A stretch of DNA of 64,000 nucleotides from an uncultured Caldisericota bacterium (GTDB lineage: Bacteria > Caldisericota > Caldisericia > Cryosericales > Cryosericaceae). The position numbers and the translations under genes were made by a program. The notes beneath the pieces are model-generated. The model had not been told where the DNA came from and searched no databases. It saw nothing but the letters and a program-made list of their open reading frames with translations. The stretch lies in assembly GCA_903871855.1 (NCBI GenBank), contig CAIQIK010000020.1, positions 235,374 to 299,373 on the forward strand, in the 5' to 3' direction. Positions 18,593 through 26,621 of this stretch are shown here, piece after piece; position 1 is the first letter of the stretch; the number at the start of each line of letters is the position of its first letter.

Positions 18593-19385
18593 GTTCCCTC
18601 CTCTCGTGGTAGTTGAACAATTCTCGAGCGGTCTCCTCTATGTGTTGGCTCAGGTCGAGCACGTCCATGTCCAGTAGTGATGCCGCTGCGTGGTAGGTGT
18701 GAACGACAAACGCAGGCTCGTTCCGCTTTCCTCGCATCGGTACCGGCGGCATATAGGGCGAATCGGTTTCGAGAAGCAGGCGCTCCAATGGGCAAGCCTT
18801 AAGAGCCTCACGGGTTGCACGTGCCCCCGGGTAGGTGAGGTTGCCGGTGAAGGAGATACACAAACCCATACCGGCCGCTTGCTCAACGTCCAGCGGTGTT
18901 CCTCCAAAGCAGTGCATTACCCCGCGTAATCCTGCAAAATGTGAGATGGTACTCAAGGATTCTACCACAGCAAAGCGCGAGTGCACGATGACGGGGAGGC
19001 CCAGGTCGGCAGCCAGCTGCAATTGCTCCTCGAAGTAATGCATCTGCACCATGTGGTCGGGAGTGCCCTCCTTGAAATCCAGTCCGATCTCCCCGATGGC
19101 GACTGTCTTCTCCCTGTACAGAGCAACCAGGGCCCTCAGCTGGGTCAGGTAGTCTGACGGTGCATCGGCGCAGTCCTCGGGGTGGACTCCGACGGCCGCA
19201 AAAACGCGGGGTTCCTGTTGCGAGAGGTGCCCTGCGAAGTCCGATGTGGCTATGTCGACGCCTGGACAGACAATCCAACCGACGCTGCTGTTCCAACATC
19301 GCTGCAGGACATCATTCCGGTCGTCGTCGAACTCGGCCATCTGGACATGCGCGTGCGTGTCAACATAGGAGGGTTCTTCACTCAA
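18552..19385 (-). CDS. tatD: TatD-family metal-dependent hydrolase / DNase
   Basis: TIM-barrel metal hydrolase (277 aa). The metal-binding DTHAHVQMAEFD is at residues 8-19, GEIGLDF near 97, VIHSR near 139 and ETDSPYMPP near 211. Family members act as 3'-5' DNA/RNA exonucleases or as D-aminoacyl-tRNA deacylase-like enzymes. TatD directly after metG (4-bp overlap) is a widely conserved bacterial pairing. The 3' end runs 41 bp into korD. Confidence 0.92.
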   Translation of the reverse strand: MSEEPSYVDTHAHVQMAEFDDDRNDVLQRCWNSSVGWIVCPGVDIATSDFAGHLSQQEPRVFAAVGVHPEDCADAPSDYLTQLRALVALYREKTVAIGEIGLDFKEGTPDHMVQMHYFEEQLQLAADLGLPVIVHSRFAVVESLSTISHFAGLRGVMHCFGGTPLDVEQAAGMGLCISFTGNLTYPGARATREALKACPLERLLLETDSPYMPPVPMRGKRNEPAFVVHTYHAAASLLDMDVLDLSQHIEETARELFNYHERREHAGEKDIQDHTQP

Positions 19386-21328
19386 TGGATTTCCGCTCCG
19401 TCCGGCAGGACAGCCATCGGTGTCAAGAGAGCCATCTCGTTGCCGGTCGAAGCCGCGAGGAGCATGCCCTGCGATGTAATGCCTTTGAGTTGGCGTGGCT
19501 GAAGATTTGCGACAATCACAATCTGTTTGCCGACCAAGGCAGCGGGATCATAGTGCTTGCCGATGCCCGCCACGATCGTACGCTCTTCGCCGCCGACCTT
19601 GACACGCAACTTTATCAGTTTGTCGGTCTCGGGCACTCGTTCGCCCTCGAGGATCGTGGCGATGCGCAGCTGCACCTTGGCGACGTCGTCGATGCTGATC
19701 AGACCGATGTCGGCGACGGCAACAGGTGGAGGAGTTGCTGCGGCGACTGTTGTTGTCCCAGCCTTGCGGGCTGTCTGGGCTGCCAGGAACTCCTCCAGCT
19801 GATCAGACTGGATACGGGGGAACAGCACAGTCGAACTTGCCTCGGGGAGCTCGGCGCCCGGTCCGCGCCATACAAGGTTACTCCAGACAACCTGTGGTCT
19901 CCGGATTGCCTTCAGCAGGCGGTCTGAGACAGTCGGCATGCACGGCTCGACAAGGTTTGCAACGTACCAGAGGCCCGTCAGGAGCGTTGCCAGATGAGTT
20001 GCCAGTCCAGCAGCGTCGTCGCCTTTGGCCAGTGCCCATGGTTTGTCGTCTTCGATCATCTTGTTGAGCACATTGACCAACATCCATGTTTTCTCGAGTC
20101 CCGCAGAAAACTGCAGGTTATCGTAGTCGGCGCTCACAGCGGAAAGGGTCGTCGAAAACAGCTCCGACAGAGAGACTTTCGGCTCCAATGGTTGACCCTC
20201 GATTTGCGGTCGGAATTTGGCAAGCATGTTCAACGTCCTGTTCAGCAGGTTGCCCAGGTCATTCGCGAGGTCCGTGTTGAAGCGAAGCAGGAGGCGCTGG
20301 CTGGAGAAGTCCACGTCGATCCCGTACGTTCCTTCCCTGCACAGGTAGTACCGCAGGGCGTCGACAGCCATGGGCTCGTCGATCCCGATGAGGCTACTCA
20401 GGTTCTCGATGAGAGCAGCTGGGTCGACGACGTTGCCGAGCGACTTCGACATTCTTTCGCCCTCGAAGTTCCAGAAACCGTGGGCAAAAATGCGCCGGGG
20501 CAGGGGAAGGTCGAGCGCCATCAACATAGCGGGCCAGATGATACCGTGGAACCGTGTGATGTCCTTGCCGATCAGATGGAGGTCGGCCGGCCAATCGGTC
20601 GCAAACCGCTCCGTTCCATAGCCGGCCACTGTCGCATAGTTGATCAGGGCGTCAAACCAGACGTAGACGGTCTGGTCGGTGTCGAAGGGAACGGGGACTC
20701 CCCATTTCACGGTCGACCGGGACACGGAAACATCCCGCAGGCCGCCCCTGATGACGTTGACCAGCTCGTTGTAGCGCGTCTGGGGCTGGACGAAGTTTGG
20801 GTGCTGCTCATACCAGGCAAGCAAGGCGTCCTGATACTTGGAGAGGCGGAAGAAGTAGTTCACTTCGGAGACGTGCTGTACCTCAAGACCGCAGAGGGGG
20901 CACTTGCCCTCTACAAGGTCCGACTCGAGCAGGAATGCCTCGTCTTTGACGCAGTACCAGCCGTCGTACGATCCTTTGTAAATGTCTCCCTGGTCGTAGA
21001 GTTTCTGGAACATCTCCTGCACGGCCTTCATGTGGTCTGCGTCGGTCGTCCGGACAAACCGGGAGTAGCTGATGCCCAGTCTGTCGAAGAGAGCTTTCCA
21101 GGACGCGGCAGCCGTCTCGGCATACTGCTCCACCGGTTGTCTCATGGCCGACGCTGTTCGCTCGACTTTCTGTGAGTGCTCATCTGTTCCTGTGGAGAAC
21201 AAGACCTGTTTGCCCAGCTTTCGCTGATACCGCGCGATAAAGTCGGCGGCGATAGCCTCAGACACCGAGCCAACGTGTGGTTTGTCGTTGATGTAGTAAA
21301 TGGCCGTGGTCAGAAAATATCGATCCAT
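19382..21328 (-). CDS. metG: Methionyl-tRNA synthetase
   Basis: Class I tRNA synthetase (648 aa). The HIGH-type signature is NDKPHVGSVSEA near residues 14-25, and ERMSKSLGNVVDP near residue 293 is KMSKS. One zinc knuckle half is CPLCG near 138. A C-terminal EMAP/Trbp111-type tRNA-binding domain (about residues 545-648, VQLRIATILEGERVP onward) aids dimerisation and tRNA capture. It overlaps tatD by 4 bp and follows the roadblock gene by 42 bp. Confidence 0.95.
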   Translation of the reverse strand: MDRYFLTTAIYYINDKPHVGSVSEAIAADFIARYQRKLGKQVLFSTGTDEHSQKVERTASAMRQPVEQYAETAAASWKALFDRLGISYSRFVRTTDADHMKAVQEMFQKLYDQGDIYKGSYDGWYCVKDEAFLLESDLVEGKCPLCGLEVQHVSEVNYFFRLSKYQDALLAWYEQHPNFVQPQTRYNELVNVIRGGLRDVSVSRSTVKWGVPVPFDTDQTVYVWFDALINYATVAGYGTERFATDWPADLHLIGKDITRFHGIIWPAMLMALDLPLPRRIFAHGFWNFEGERMSKSLGNVVDPAALIENLSSLIGIDEPMAVDALRYYLCREGTYGIDVDFSSQRLLLRFNTDLANDLGNLLNRTLNMLAKFRPQIEGQPLEPKVSLSELFSTTLSAVSADYDNLQFSAGLEKTWMLVNVLNKMIEDDKPWALAKGDDAAGLATHLATLLTGLWYVANLVEPCMPTVSDRLLKAIRRPQVVWSNLVWRGPGAELPEASSTVLFPRIQSDQLEEFLAAQTARKAGTTTVAAATPPPVAVADIGLISIDDVAKVQLRIATILEGERVPETDKLIKLRVKVGGEERTIVAGIGKHYDPAALVGKQIVIVANLQPRQLKGITSQGMLLAASTGNEMALLTPMAVLPDGAEIH

Positions 21329-21370
21329 GGCAACTCCTCCTGCTATGTTGAGTGTCGTATGGCGCGTCGC

Positions 21371-21757
21371 TCAGGCACACTCCGAGAGATCTTTGAGAGC
21401 GCGGCCGATGGCGACTCTGATGATGCCGAGGTTGCTCTGCCTGGTGGCGAGGATGGACAGAACCTTGCTGTTCGTCCGAACCATCATGATGCGCCCGGTC
21501 GTCGTCTCCACATTGAGCTCGGTCAGCTTGCCCATGTCGAGCTGCGTGACAATCTGCTGCATGTATCCCGCAAAGGACAGAATCATGCCGCGCACGAGGG
21601 GAGGAGCGATGTCCATGTCTGACGCCGTGTACAGGATGGCGCCGTCGAGGTCAGTCAGAATGACGGCGAGAACGCCCGAAGAAGACTTGAGCTTGTCTAG
21701 TGTCTCTTGCACCACGATCACCAGCCTTTCTGTCTCTCGAAATGTGGTTCGAAACAT
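21371..21757 (-). CDS. Roadblock/LC7-domain protein
   Basis: A 128-residue protein made almost only of a roadblock/LC7 fold (VVQETLDKLKSSSGV, then AVILTDLDGAILYTAS). In bacteria such proteins often work with Ras-like GTPases (MglA/MglB, Rab-like cassettes) in polarity, motility or pili control, or act as dimer scaffolds. No small GTPase gene lies in this window, though the same chromosome region encodes type IV pili. The ATG at 21757 is chosen; a longer reading to 21847 would run through the promoter. This is the first gene of the long minus-strand run. Confidence 0.75.
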   Translation of the reverse strand: MFRTTFRETERLVIVVQETLDKLKSSSGVLAVILTDLDGAILYTASDMDIAPPLVRGMILSFAGYMQQIVTQLDMGKLTELNVETTTGRIMMVRTNSKVLSILATRQSNLGIIRVAIGRALKDLSECA

Positions 21758-21774
21758 ACATCCGAACACTGAAT

Positions 21775-21802
21775 ATGATACGTGCAAAAGGGTTTTGTGC
21801 AA
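21775..21802 (-). promoter_or_regulatory. Promoter for the roadblock-metG-kor-mre run
   Basis: On the minus strand TTGCAC (21797-21802) and TATCAT (21775-21780) are separated by exactly 16 bp. The start of transcription would fall near 21768, only about 11 bases before the ATG at 21757. No other good promoter was found between here and 4499, so it may drive a very long operon. Confidence 0.5.
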
Positions 21803-21820
21803 CGGAGGAGAGCATTGGCG

Positions 21821-21848
21821 TTGCTTTCCGAGTGTCAGACCGTACAAT
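21821..21848 (+). promoter_or_regulatory. Promoter for rsfS
   Basis: TTGCTT (21821-21826) and TACAAT (21843-21848) with a 16-bp spacer, about 35 bp before the rsfS start codon. It is arranged divergently to the roadblock promoter, with the two -35 boxes less than 20 bp apart. Confidence 0.5.
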
Positions 21849-21883
21849 GAACTTGCAGGGCCATTTGTTGATGTGAGGTGTTC

Positions 21884-22267
21884 ATGAGGGGCAAACGACT
21901 GGCAAACCGGATTGTCAACGAGTGTGAGAAGATGGGGGCCGAGGCGGTCAGGTTGATCGACGTCAGGAAACGGACTCCCTTCTTCGATTTCTTGGTGATT
22001 GCTACGGTCGACAATACGGTTCTGGCCGACGCACTGCTTCGCAGGATAGCAAAGGTTGTTGAGCTTGATGCCGGGGTCGTCGCGTTCACCGAATCATCAC
22101 CCGAATCCGACTGGGTCGTGAGCGACTACCGGGATACCGTTTTCCATGTGTTCGTTGGCGCGGGCGTCCGAGAGCACTACAATCTCGAGGGTCTTTGGTC
22201 GCAGTCGTCCAAGGAGGGAAGAAGAGTTGCTCCTGCTGCGCCCGGAGACCGCCTGGACAAGGAGTAG
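21884..22267 (+). CDS. rsfS: Ribosomal silencing factor RsfS
   Basis: RsfS/Iojap-family protein (127 aa) that binds ribosomal protein uL14 and blocks subunit joining when nutrients are short. Landmarks are VRLIDVRKRTPFFDFLVIATVDN near residue 20-42 and SDWVVSDYRDTVFHVF near 80-95. The ATG at 21884 is chosen because GAGG lies 5 bp before it; a GTG two codons upstream is possible. The usual neighbour nadD is absent. Confidence 0.88.
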   Translation: MRGKRLANRIVNECEKMGAEAVRLIDVRKRTPFFDFLVIATVDNTVLADALLRRIAKVVELDAGVVAFTESSPESDWVVSDYRDTVFHVFVGAGVREHYNLEGLWSQSSKEGRRVAPAAPGDRLDKE

Positions 22268-22276
22268 ACAATGATG

Positions 22277-22304
22277 TTGCAGCTTCGCAGGTTCTTCGTA
22301 TACT
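22277..22304 (+). promoter_or_regulatory. Promoter for the thioredoxin-reductase-like gene
   Basis: TTGCAG (22277-22282), 16-bp spacer, TATACT (22299-22304). Transcription should begin near 22311, inside the palindrome that follows. Confidence 0.6.
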
Positions 22305-22309
22305 AATGC

Positions 22310-22329
22310 ATATACCCCATGGGGTATAT
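22310..22329. promoter_or_regulatory. 20-bp perfect palindrome, probable repressor operator
   Basis: ATATACCCCATGGGGTATAT is perfectly self-complementary and spans the expected +1, right after the -10 box and just before the ribosome-binding site GAGGTGG. Its TACCCC/GGGGTA half-sites resemble operators of CsoR/CstR-type (DUF156) metal- or persulfide-sensing repressors. No such regulator gene is in the window. A hairpin in the mRNA leader is the alternative reading. Confidence 0.6.
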
Positions 22330-22340
22330 AGAGGTGGATA

Positions 22341-23294
22341 ATGAATGAACGCACTACGGACATCCTGATCATAGGAGCTGGGCCTGCCGGTCTGGCTGCT
22401 GCCTTGTATACCAGCCGGTCGCTGGTCAAGCCGGTTGTGTTGGAACGCATGAGCGTCGGAGGGTTGGTTCTTTCGACCGAGTGGATCGACAATTACCCTG
22501 GATTTCCGGATGGCATTGCAGCACCTGAACTTATGGATCGTATGCGTCGGCAGGCTGAACGATTTGGTGCGGAATTCGTATCCGACGAAGCGCTCTCACT
22601 CAGCAGGACGGACATGGGTTTTGATGTCACGACTGCCGGGGGAAACGTGTACCATGCCGGTTCCGTCATCGTATCAACGGGCGCGATGCCCAGGGTTCTT
22701 CCCGTGAAAGAAGAGTCCAAGTACCGTGGACGGGGCATCAGCTACTGTGCTACTTGTGATGCCGCATTCTTTAAGGGGCGACCGGTCGCAGTGGTTGGCG
22801 GCGGCGGTTCCGCTGTCGAAGAAGCGTTGGTGCTTGCGCGCGGTTGCAGCAAGGTTACGGTGGTGTTTCCGCTCGACTCGCTCCAGGCAGAACCGATCCT
22901 GATCGAGCAGCTGAGGGCGCTTCCGAATGTCGAACTTGTTGGGAGTGCGGCTCCCGCAGCAGTTGAGGGAGAGGGAAAGGTAGAGCGACTTCGGCTGCGC
23001 CTTTCAGCCGGTGGGGAGAAGACGTTGGAGATCTCGGCTGTGTTTGTAGCCATGGAGTTTGTTCCGACAGACGACCTCCTCAAGGGATTGGTTGAAGTCG
23101 ATGCTCAGGGCTACGTTGTTGTTCCTGAATCGACGGAGACGGGCATCGCAGGTCTCTACATAGCAGGAGACGTACGACACAAATCGCTGAAGCAGATTGT
23201 GACTGCAGTGGCTGACGGAGCAGTTGCTGCACAGAAAGCAGGTACATATGTACGAAGTAAGAAAGGGAAGAAGAGCAGCACGCCTGAGGACTGA
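22341..23294 (+). CDS. Thioredoxin reductase-like FAD-dependent oxidoreductase
   Basis: A 317-residue flavoprotein of the low-molecular-weight thioredoxin reductase type. FAD motif IIGAGPAGLAAAL lies at residues 10-22, the redox-active CATC near residues 135-138, and the second FAD motif GIAGLYIAGDVR near 269-280. The nucleotide site VAVVGGGGSAVEEA differs from the usual GGGDSA, and the NADPH-specific HRRxxxR block is missing (here VVFPLDSLQA). It may therefore use NADH, ferredoxin or another donor; flavin-dependent ferredoxin:thioredoxin reductases of clostridia show comparable losses. No thioredoxin gene is adjacent. GAGGTGG lies before the ATG. Confidence 0.85.
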   Translation: MNERTTDILIIGAGPAGLAAALYTSRSLVKPVVLERMSVGGLVLSTEWIDNYPGFPDGIAAPELMDRMRRQAERFGAEFVSDEALSLSRTDMGFDVTTAGGNVYHAGSVIVSTGAMPRVLPVKEESKYRGRGISYCATCDAAFFKGRPVAVVGGGGSAVEEALVLARGCSKVTVVFPLDSLQAEPILIEQLRALPNVELVGSAAPAAVEGEGKVERLRLRLSAGGEKTLEISAVFVAMEFVPTDDLLKGLVEVDAQGYVVVPESTETGIAGLYIAGDVRHKSLKQIVTAVADGAVAAQKAGTYVRSKKGKKSSTPED

Positions 23295-23357
23295 GGACGC
23301 TCAACACTGCGAAGCCGTTTTGCCGAGCATTTGGTCAGTCCTCTGACAGGTACAACA

Positions 23358-23383
23358 AAAAGGCCGGGGATACCCCGGCCTTT
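23358..23383. terminator. Bidirectional intrinsic terminator
   Basis: An 11-bp perfect stem AAAGGCCGGGG / CCCCGGCCTTT with a 3-base loop and A/T-rich flanks on both sides. It lies between two convergent genes (the thioredoxin-reductase-like gene and argF) and can serve both. Confidence 0.85.
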
Positions 23384-23411
23384 GTCCATCTTATGTGATT
23401 CAGGAGAGTTG

Positions 23412-24347
23412 TTAACCGAGGAGAAGAGCCAAGACCGCCTTCTGAATATGGAGTCTGTTCTCGGCCTGGTCGAACACGACACTCTGAGGACCGTCCATGA
23501 CTTCATCGGTGATTTCTTCGCCGCGGTGAGCTGGCAGACAATGCAGCACGATGGCATCTTTCTTGGCATGCTTCATGAGATCAACAGTAAGGGAGAAAGG
23601 ACGCATGACCTTTACGCGCTCCTCATGTTCTGCTTCCTGACCCATAGAGGCCCAGACATCGGTGTAGACGGCGTCGACATCCTGAACCGAGACGATGGGG
23701 TCATTGGTCACGAGGACGCTGCTGCCGCTCTGCTTGGCAATCTCGGTTGCAGTCCTGACGATGTCTTCCTTGGGTTCGAACCCCTTGGGTGATGCGATGG
23801 CGATGTTCATGCCAACGCGTGCGCACCCGAGCAGCAGGGAGTTGGCGACATTGTTGCCGTCGCCGACGTAGGCGAGTCTGAGGCCCTTGAGGGTGCCTTT
23901 CTTCTCGCGGATTGTCATGAGGTCCCCAAGGATCTGGCACGGATGACTCAAGTCGGACAGGGCGTTGATGATCGGAGAATCACTGTTTGCAGCAAGGTCG
24001 ATAAGATCCTGGTGCGCGAACACGCGTGCGACGATACCCGCGACGTAGCGCGAGAGGACGTGTGCAGTGTCTGAAATAGTCTCACCCCGGTGCAGCTGCA
24101 TATCGTTCGCGTTGAGATACAATGCGTGGGCTCCGAGTTCGAATGCCGCTACTTCGAACGACACTCTGGTACGGGTGGAGGCTTTCTGGAAGATCATGGC
24201 AACAGACTTGCCTTCCAAGTAGTGCTCCTGCTTTCCCGCCATGGAATCCATCTTCAGCTTGTCGCCAAACGAAATGATCTCGAGGATCTCCTCTTTTGAG
24301 AAGTCCTTGAGGCAAAGCAGATCTCTTCCTTTGAGTTTTGTGGACAT
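23412..24347 (-). CDS. argF: Ornithine carbamoyltransferase
   Basis: Transfers carbamoyl phosphate to ornithine to give citrulline (arginine synthesis, or in reverse in the deiminase pathway). It has 311 aa. The carbamoyl-phosphate motif is FQKASTRTRVSFE near residues 53-65, then HPCQILGDL near 136-144, and the ornithine motif HCLPAHRGEE near 265. It lies 12 bp after the cyclic-DPG-synthetase-like gene. No other arginine genes are in the window, so catabolic use is as likely as biosynthesis. Confidence 0.94.
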   Translation of the reverse strand: MSTKLKGRDLLCLKDFSKEEILEIISFGDKLKMDSMAGKQEHYLEGKSVAMIFQKASTRTRVSFEVAAFELGAHALYLNANDMQLHRGETISDTAHVLSRYVAGIVARVFAHQDLIDLAANSDSPIINALSDLSHPCQILGDLMTIREKKGTLKGLRLAYVGDGNNVANSLLLGCARVGMNIAIASPKGFEPKEDIVRTATEIAKQSGSSVLVTNDPIVSVQDVDAVYTDVWASMGQEAEHEERVKVMRPFSLTVDLMKHAKKDAIVLHCLPAHRGEEITDEVMDGPQSVVFDQAENRLHIQKAVLALLLG

Positions 24348-24359
24348 AATCCCTCCGGG

Positions 24360-25676
24360 TCAGATGAGACCTGATCTCTTCAGCACGTCGGCAATAGTCG
24401 GTGTGCCAATCTCCTGGAGTTCGTAGGTGACGCGGACCGAAGGCTTGGAGAGTTTCATGACACGCAGCAGATCGATGGGCGTGCCCATGATGACGACGTC
24501 GCATGGAGTTGCTTCGATGGTCTGGCGCAGGTCCTCGATCTGCTCGTCGCTATAGCCCATGGCCGGCAGGATGCTCATCTTCTGGGTATATTTTTCAAAC
24601 GTGGCCTTGATGGAGCCGACTGCATAGGGGTGAGGATCGACGATCTCTGCTGCGCCGTATTTCATGGCAGCGACATATCCGGCACCGTACGTCATGTCAC
24701 CGTGTGTGAGCGTGGGGCCGTCTTCGATCACCAGAACTCGCTTGCCGCGGATCATATCCGGGTCTCGGACGAACACAGGAGAAGCCGCCTCGATCACGAC
24801 GGCCCTGGGGTTTACCTTGTACACACTGTCGCGGACTTCAGACAGCTGTGCGGGAGTGGCTGAGTCGATTTTGTTGATCACGATGACGTCTGCCTGCCGG
24901 AAGTTGGTCTCACCGGGATAGTACGTGAGTTCATTGCCGGCGCGCAGGGGATCGGCGACCGTGATCTTAAGATCCGGAACGTAGAACGAGAAGTCGTTGT
25001 TGCCGCCGTCCCAGACGATGACGTCTGCTTCCTTCTCTGCTTCACGAATGATCATCTCATAGTCGACGCCGGCGTAAATAACGGCGCCCATGTCGATGTG
25101 CGGCTCATACTCCTCACGCTCCTCGATTGTGCACTTATACTTGTCGAGGTCGGCATACGTTGCAAAACGCTCACAGGCCTGGGCTGCGAGATCCCCATAG
25201 GGCATCGGGTGGCGGATGGATACGACCTTCTTGCCGGCGGTGCGCAGAGCGCGGACGACAGCGCGACTGGTTTGGCTCTTTCCGGATCCGGTGCGAACGG
25301 CACAGATGGAGACGACCGGCTTGCTGGACTTGATCTCGGTGCTTTTCGGGCCGAGCAAGGTGAAGTCGGCCCCATCGGCAAGGACCTGTGAAGCCTTGTT
25401 CATGACCTTCACATGTGGCTGGTCGGAGTACGCAAATACTACTTCATCGACATTGAGCTCAGCGATGAGCTTGTCGAGATCGGACTCTGGGTAGATTGGA
25501 ATACCACTCGGATAGAGCTTGCCGGCCAAGGCGGCAGGGTACTTTTTGTCGTCGATGCCGGGGATCTGCGTAGCCGTGAATGCTACCACGTCGTAGTCTG
25601 GGTTGTCCCGATAGACCACATTGAAATTGTGGAAGTCCCGACCTGCAGCCCCCATAATCAAGACTCTTTTCTTCAT
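24360..25676 (-). CDS. Cyclic 2,3-diphosphoglycerate synthetase-like GTPase
   Basis: A 438-residue protein with an N-terminal Rossmann-type region (RVLIMGAAGRDFHNFN at residues 4-19) and a central P-loop CAVRTGSGKSQTSRAV near residues 126-141. Relatives are annotated as cyclic 2,3-diphosphoglycerate synthetases (a thermoprotectant in methanogens) or as GTPases of unknown role, and are common in anaerobic bacteria. GAGGAGG lies before the ATG at 25676, which settles the start over one ten codons upstream. It pairs with argF in an operon from its own promoter. A link to carbamoyl-phosphate or arginine metabolism is suggested only by position. Confidence 0.75.
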   Translation of the reverse strand: MKKRVLIMGAAGRDFHNFNVVYRDNPDYDVVAFTATQIPGIDDKKYPAALAGKLYPSGIPIYPESDLDKLIAELNVDEVVFAYSDQPHVKVMNKASQVLADGADFTLLGPKSTEIKSSKPVVSICAVRTGSGKSQTSRAVVRALRTAGKKVVSIRHPMPYGDLAAQACERFATYADLDKYKCTIEEREEYEPHIDMGAVIYAGVDYEMIIREAEKEADVIVWDGGNNDFSFYVPDLKITVADPLRAGNELTYYPGETNFRQADVIVINKIDSATPAQLSEVRDSVYKVNPRAVVIEAASPVFVRDPDMIRGKRVLVIEDGPTLTHGDMTYGAGYVAAMKYGAAEIVDPHPYAVGSIKATFEKYTQKMSILPAMGYSDEQIEDLRQTIEATPCDVVIMGTPIDLLRVMKLSKPSVRVTYELQEIGTPTIADVLKRSGLI

Positions 25677-25704
25677 AAAGCCTCCTCTACAGAGAATAAC
25701 GTCC

Positions 25705-25724
25705 AATGCCCGCTTCAGGGCATT
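25705..25724. other. Hairpin at the 5' end of the cDPGS-like/argF transcript
   Basis: Perfect 7-bp stem AATGCCC / GGGCATT with a 6-base loop, located right after the expected transcription start of the minus-strand operon. There is no following T tract in either direction, so it is not a standard terminator; it could stabilise the mRNA or bind a regulator. Confidence 0.4.
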
Positions 25725-25727
25725 CTG

Positions 25728-25755
25728 ATTGTATCGTCTTAGGCCTCGTTGTCAA
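25728..25755 (-). promoter_or_regulatory. Promoter for the cDPGS-like gene and argF
   Basis: Minus strand TTGACA (25750-25755), 16-bp spacer, TACAAT (25728-25733). Nearly consensus. Confidence 0.65.
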
Positions 25756-25776
25756 ATGACTTATGCCCGTTTGCGG

Positions 25777-25803
25777 TTGACTATTGGCGGCCGGCCGTAT
25801 AAT
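25777..25803 (+). promoter_or_regulatory. Promoter for the PASTA lipoprotein operon
   Basis: TTGACT (25777-25782) and a perfect TATAAT (25798-25803) with a 15-bp spacer. The transcript would have a leader of about 100 bases before the PASTA gene; GATGG...CCATC near 25882-25898 could form a small hairpin there. No known RNA element was recognised in the leader. Confidence 0.5.
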
Positions 25804-25910
25804 GGTTCAGACGAGTGTTTGTGGACAGGCAACATGCGAGGTGCAGGTTCGGGCCACAGCGACCCGGCGAGACATGGCAGATGGTTTGACTCCATCCGCT
25901 TACAGGTGGG

Positions 25911-26621
25911 ATGACATTGACGATGCGAAACTTACATAGATGTCTAGCGGTGGTTGCGCTTATCTCTGTCTTGGCAGCAGTTACCGGTTGTTCGTCCAGT
26001 ACTGCCGTTCAGGGCATGACACAGGCTCCAGTTTTGGTGGGAGTGAGTCTTCGCCAAGCCGAGGCGAAAGCCGCGGAAGCAGGAGTGCAAGTCGAAGTGG
26101 AGTCTTCAGAGAATTCGGACACGATGCCCGTCGATTTTGTCCTCAGACAGGACCCCGAGCCTCAGACAATGGTGCGCAAGGGGCGTGTGATCATGGTGGT
26201 GACTAGTTCGGGTCCGGTTTCGGTGACACTTCCGGACTTTGTGGGTGGACAATTCGAAGTGGCACAGGCCTTCATCGTTGCGAATCAGCTGGCGCTGGGG
26301 GACCTCGTTGAGCAGGTCGACGCGAGTCCCGTAGGGACCGTCTTGGCCCAGGAGCCTGCGGCCAATGCCGATGTCAACAGAGGGTCTGTCGTAACTCTTA
26401 CGATCAGCAGGGGGGCCATGGCCACCATGCCTGATCTGGTCGGGCTGTCGCTGACTGAGTCGAGGAAGCGCCTCAGTGCCCTTGGGTTCTCGGTGAGCAA
26501 GGTCATCGTATCCCCTCAGACGACTCAGCCAGCACAGCTGGTGCTGATGCAGGAGCCGGCCGCCGGCGACGCCATCGAGAAAGGTGGCTGGATCGAACTG
26601 ACCGTGTCGAAAGTCCCATGA
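25911..26621 (+). CDS. PASTA-domain lipoprotein
   Basis: A 236-residue secreted lipoprotein: a signal peptide ends in AAVTGCSSS (lipobox cysteine near residue 27), followed by three PASTA repeats beginning near 40, 105 and 170 (each ends in a pattern like VLxQxPxxGxxVxKGxxVxLxVS). PASTA repeats bind peptidoglycan fragments or beta-lactams and normally occur on Ser/Thr kinases or PBPs; here they stand alone without a kinase. The stop overlaps rpe by 4 bp. ATG 25911 follows AGGTGGG closely; an in-frame ATG at 25923 is a possible alternative start. Confidence 0.85.
   Translation: MTLTMRNLHRCLAVVALISVLAAVTGCSSSTAVQGMTQAPVLVGVSLRQAEAKAAEAGVQVEVESSENSDTMPVDFVLRQDPEPQTMVRKGRVIMVVTSSGPVSVTLPDFVGGQFEVAQAFIVANQLALGDLVEQVDASPVGTVLAQEPAANADVNRGSVVTLTISRGAMATMPDLVGLSLTESRKRLSALGFSVSKVIVSPQTTQPAQLVLMQEPAAGDAIEKGGWIELTVSKVP

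Noticed and set aside
19994..21175. A 393-codon open frame on the plus strand
   Set aside because: Antisense to metG; the metG frame carries HVGS, KMSKS and tRNA-binding motifs.
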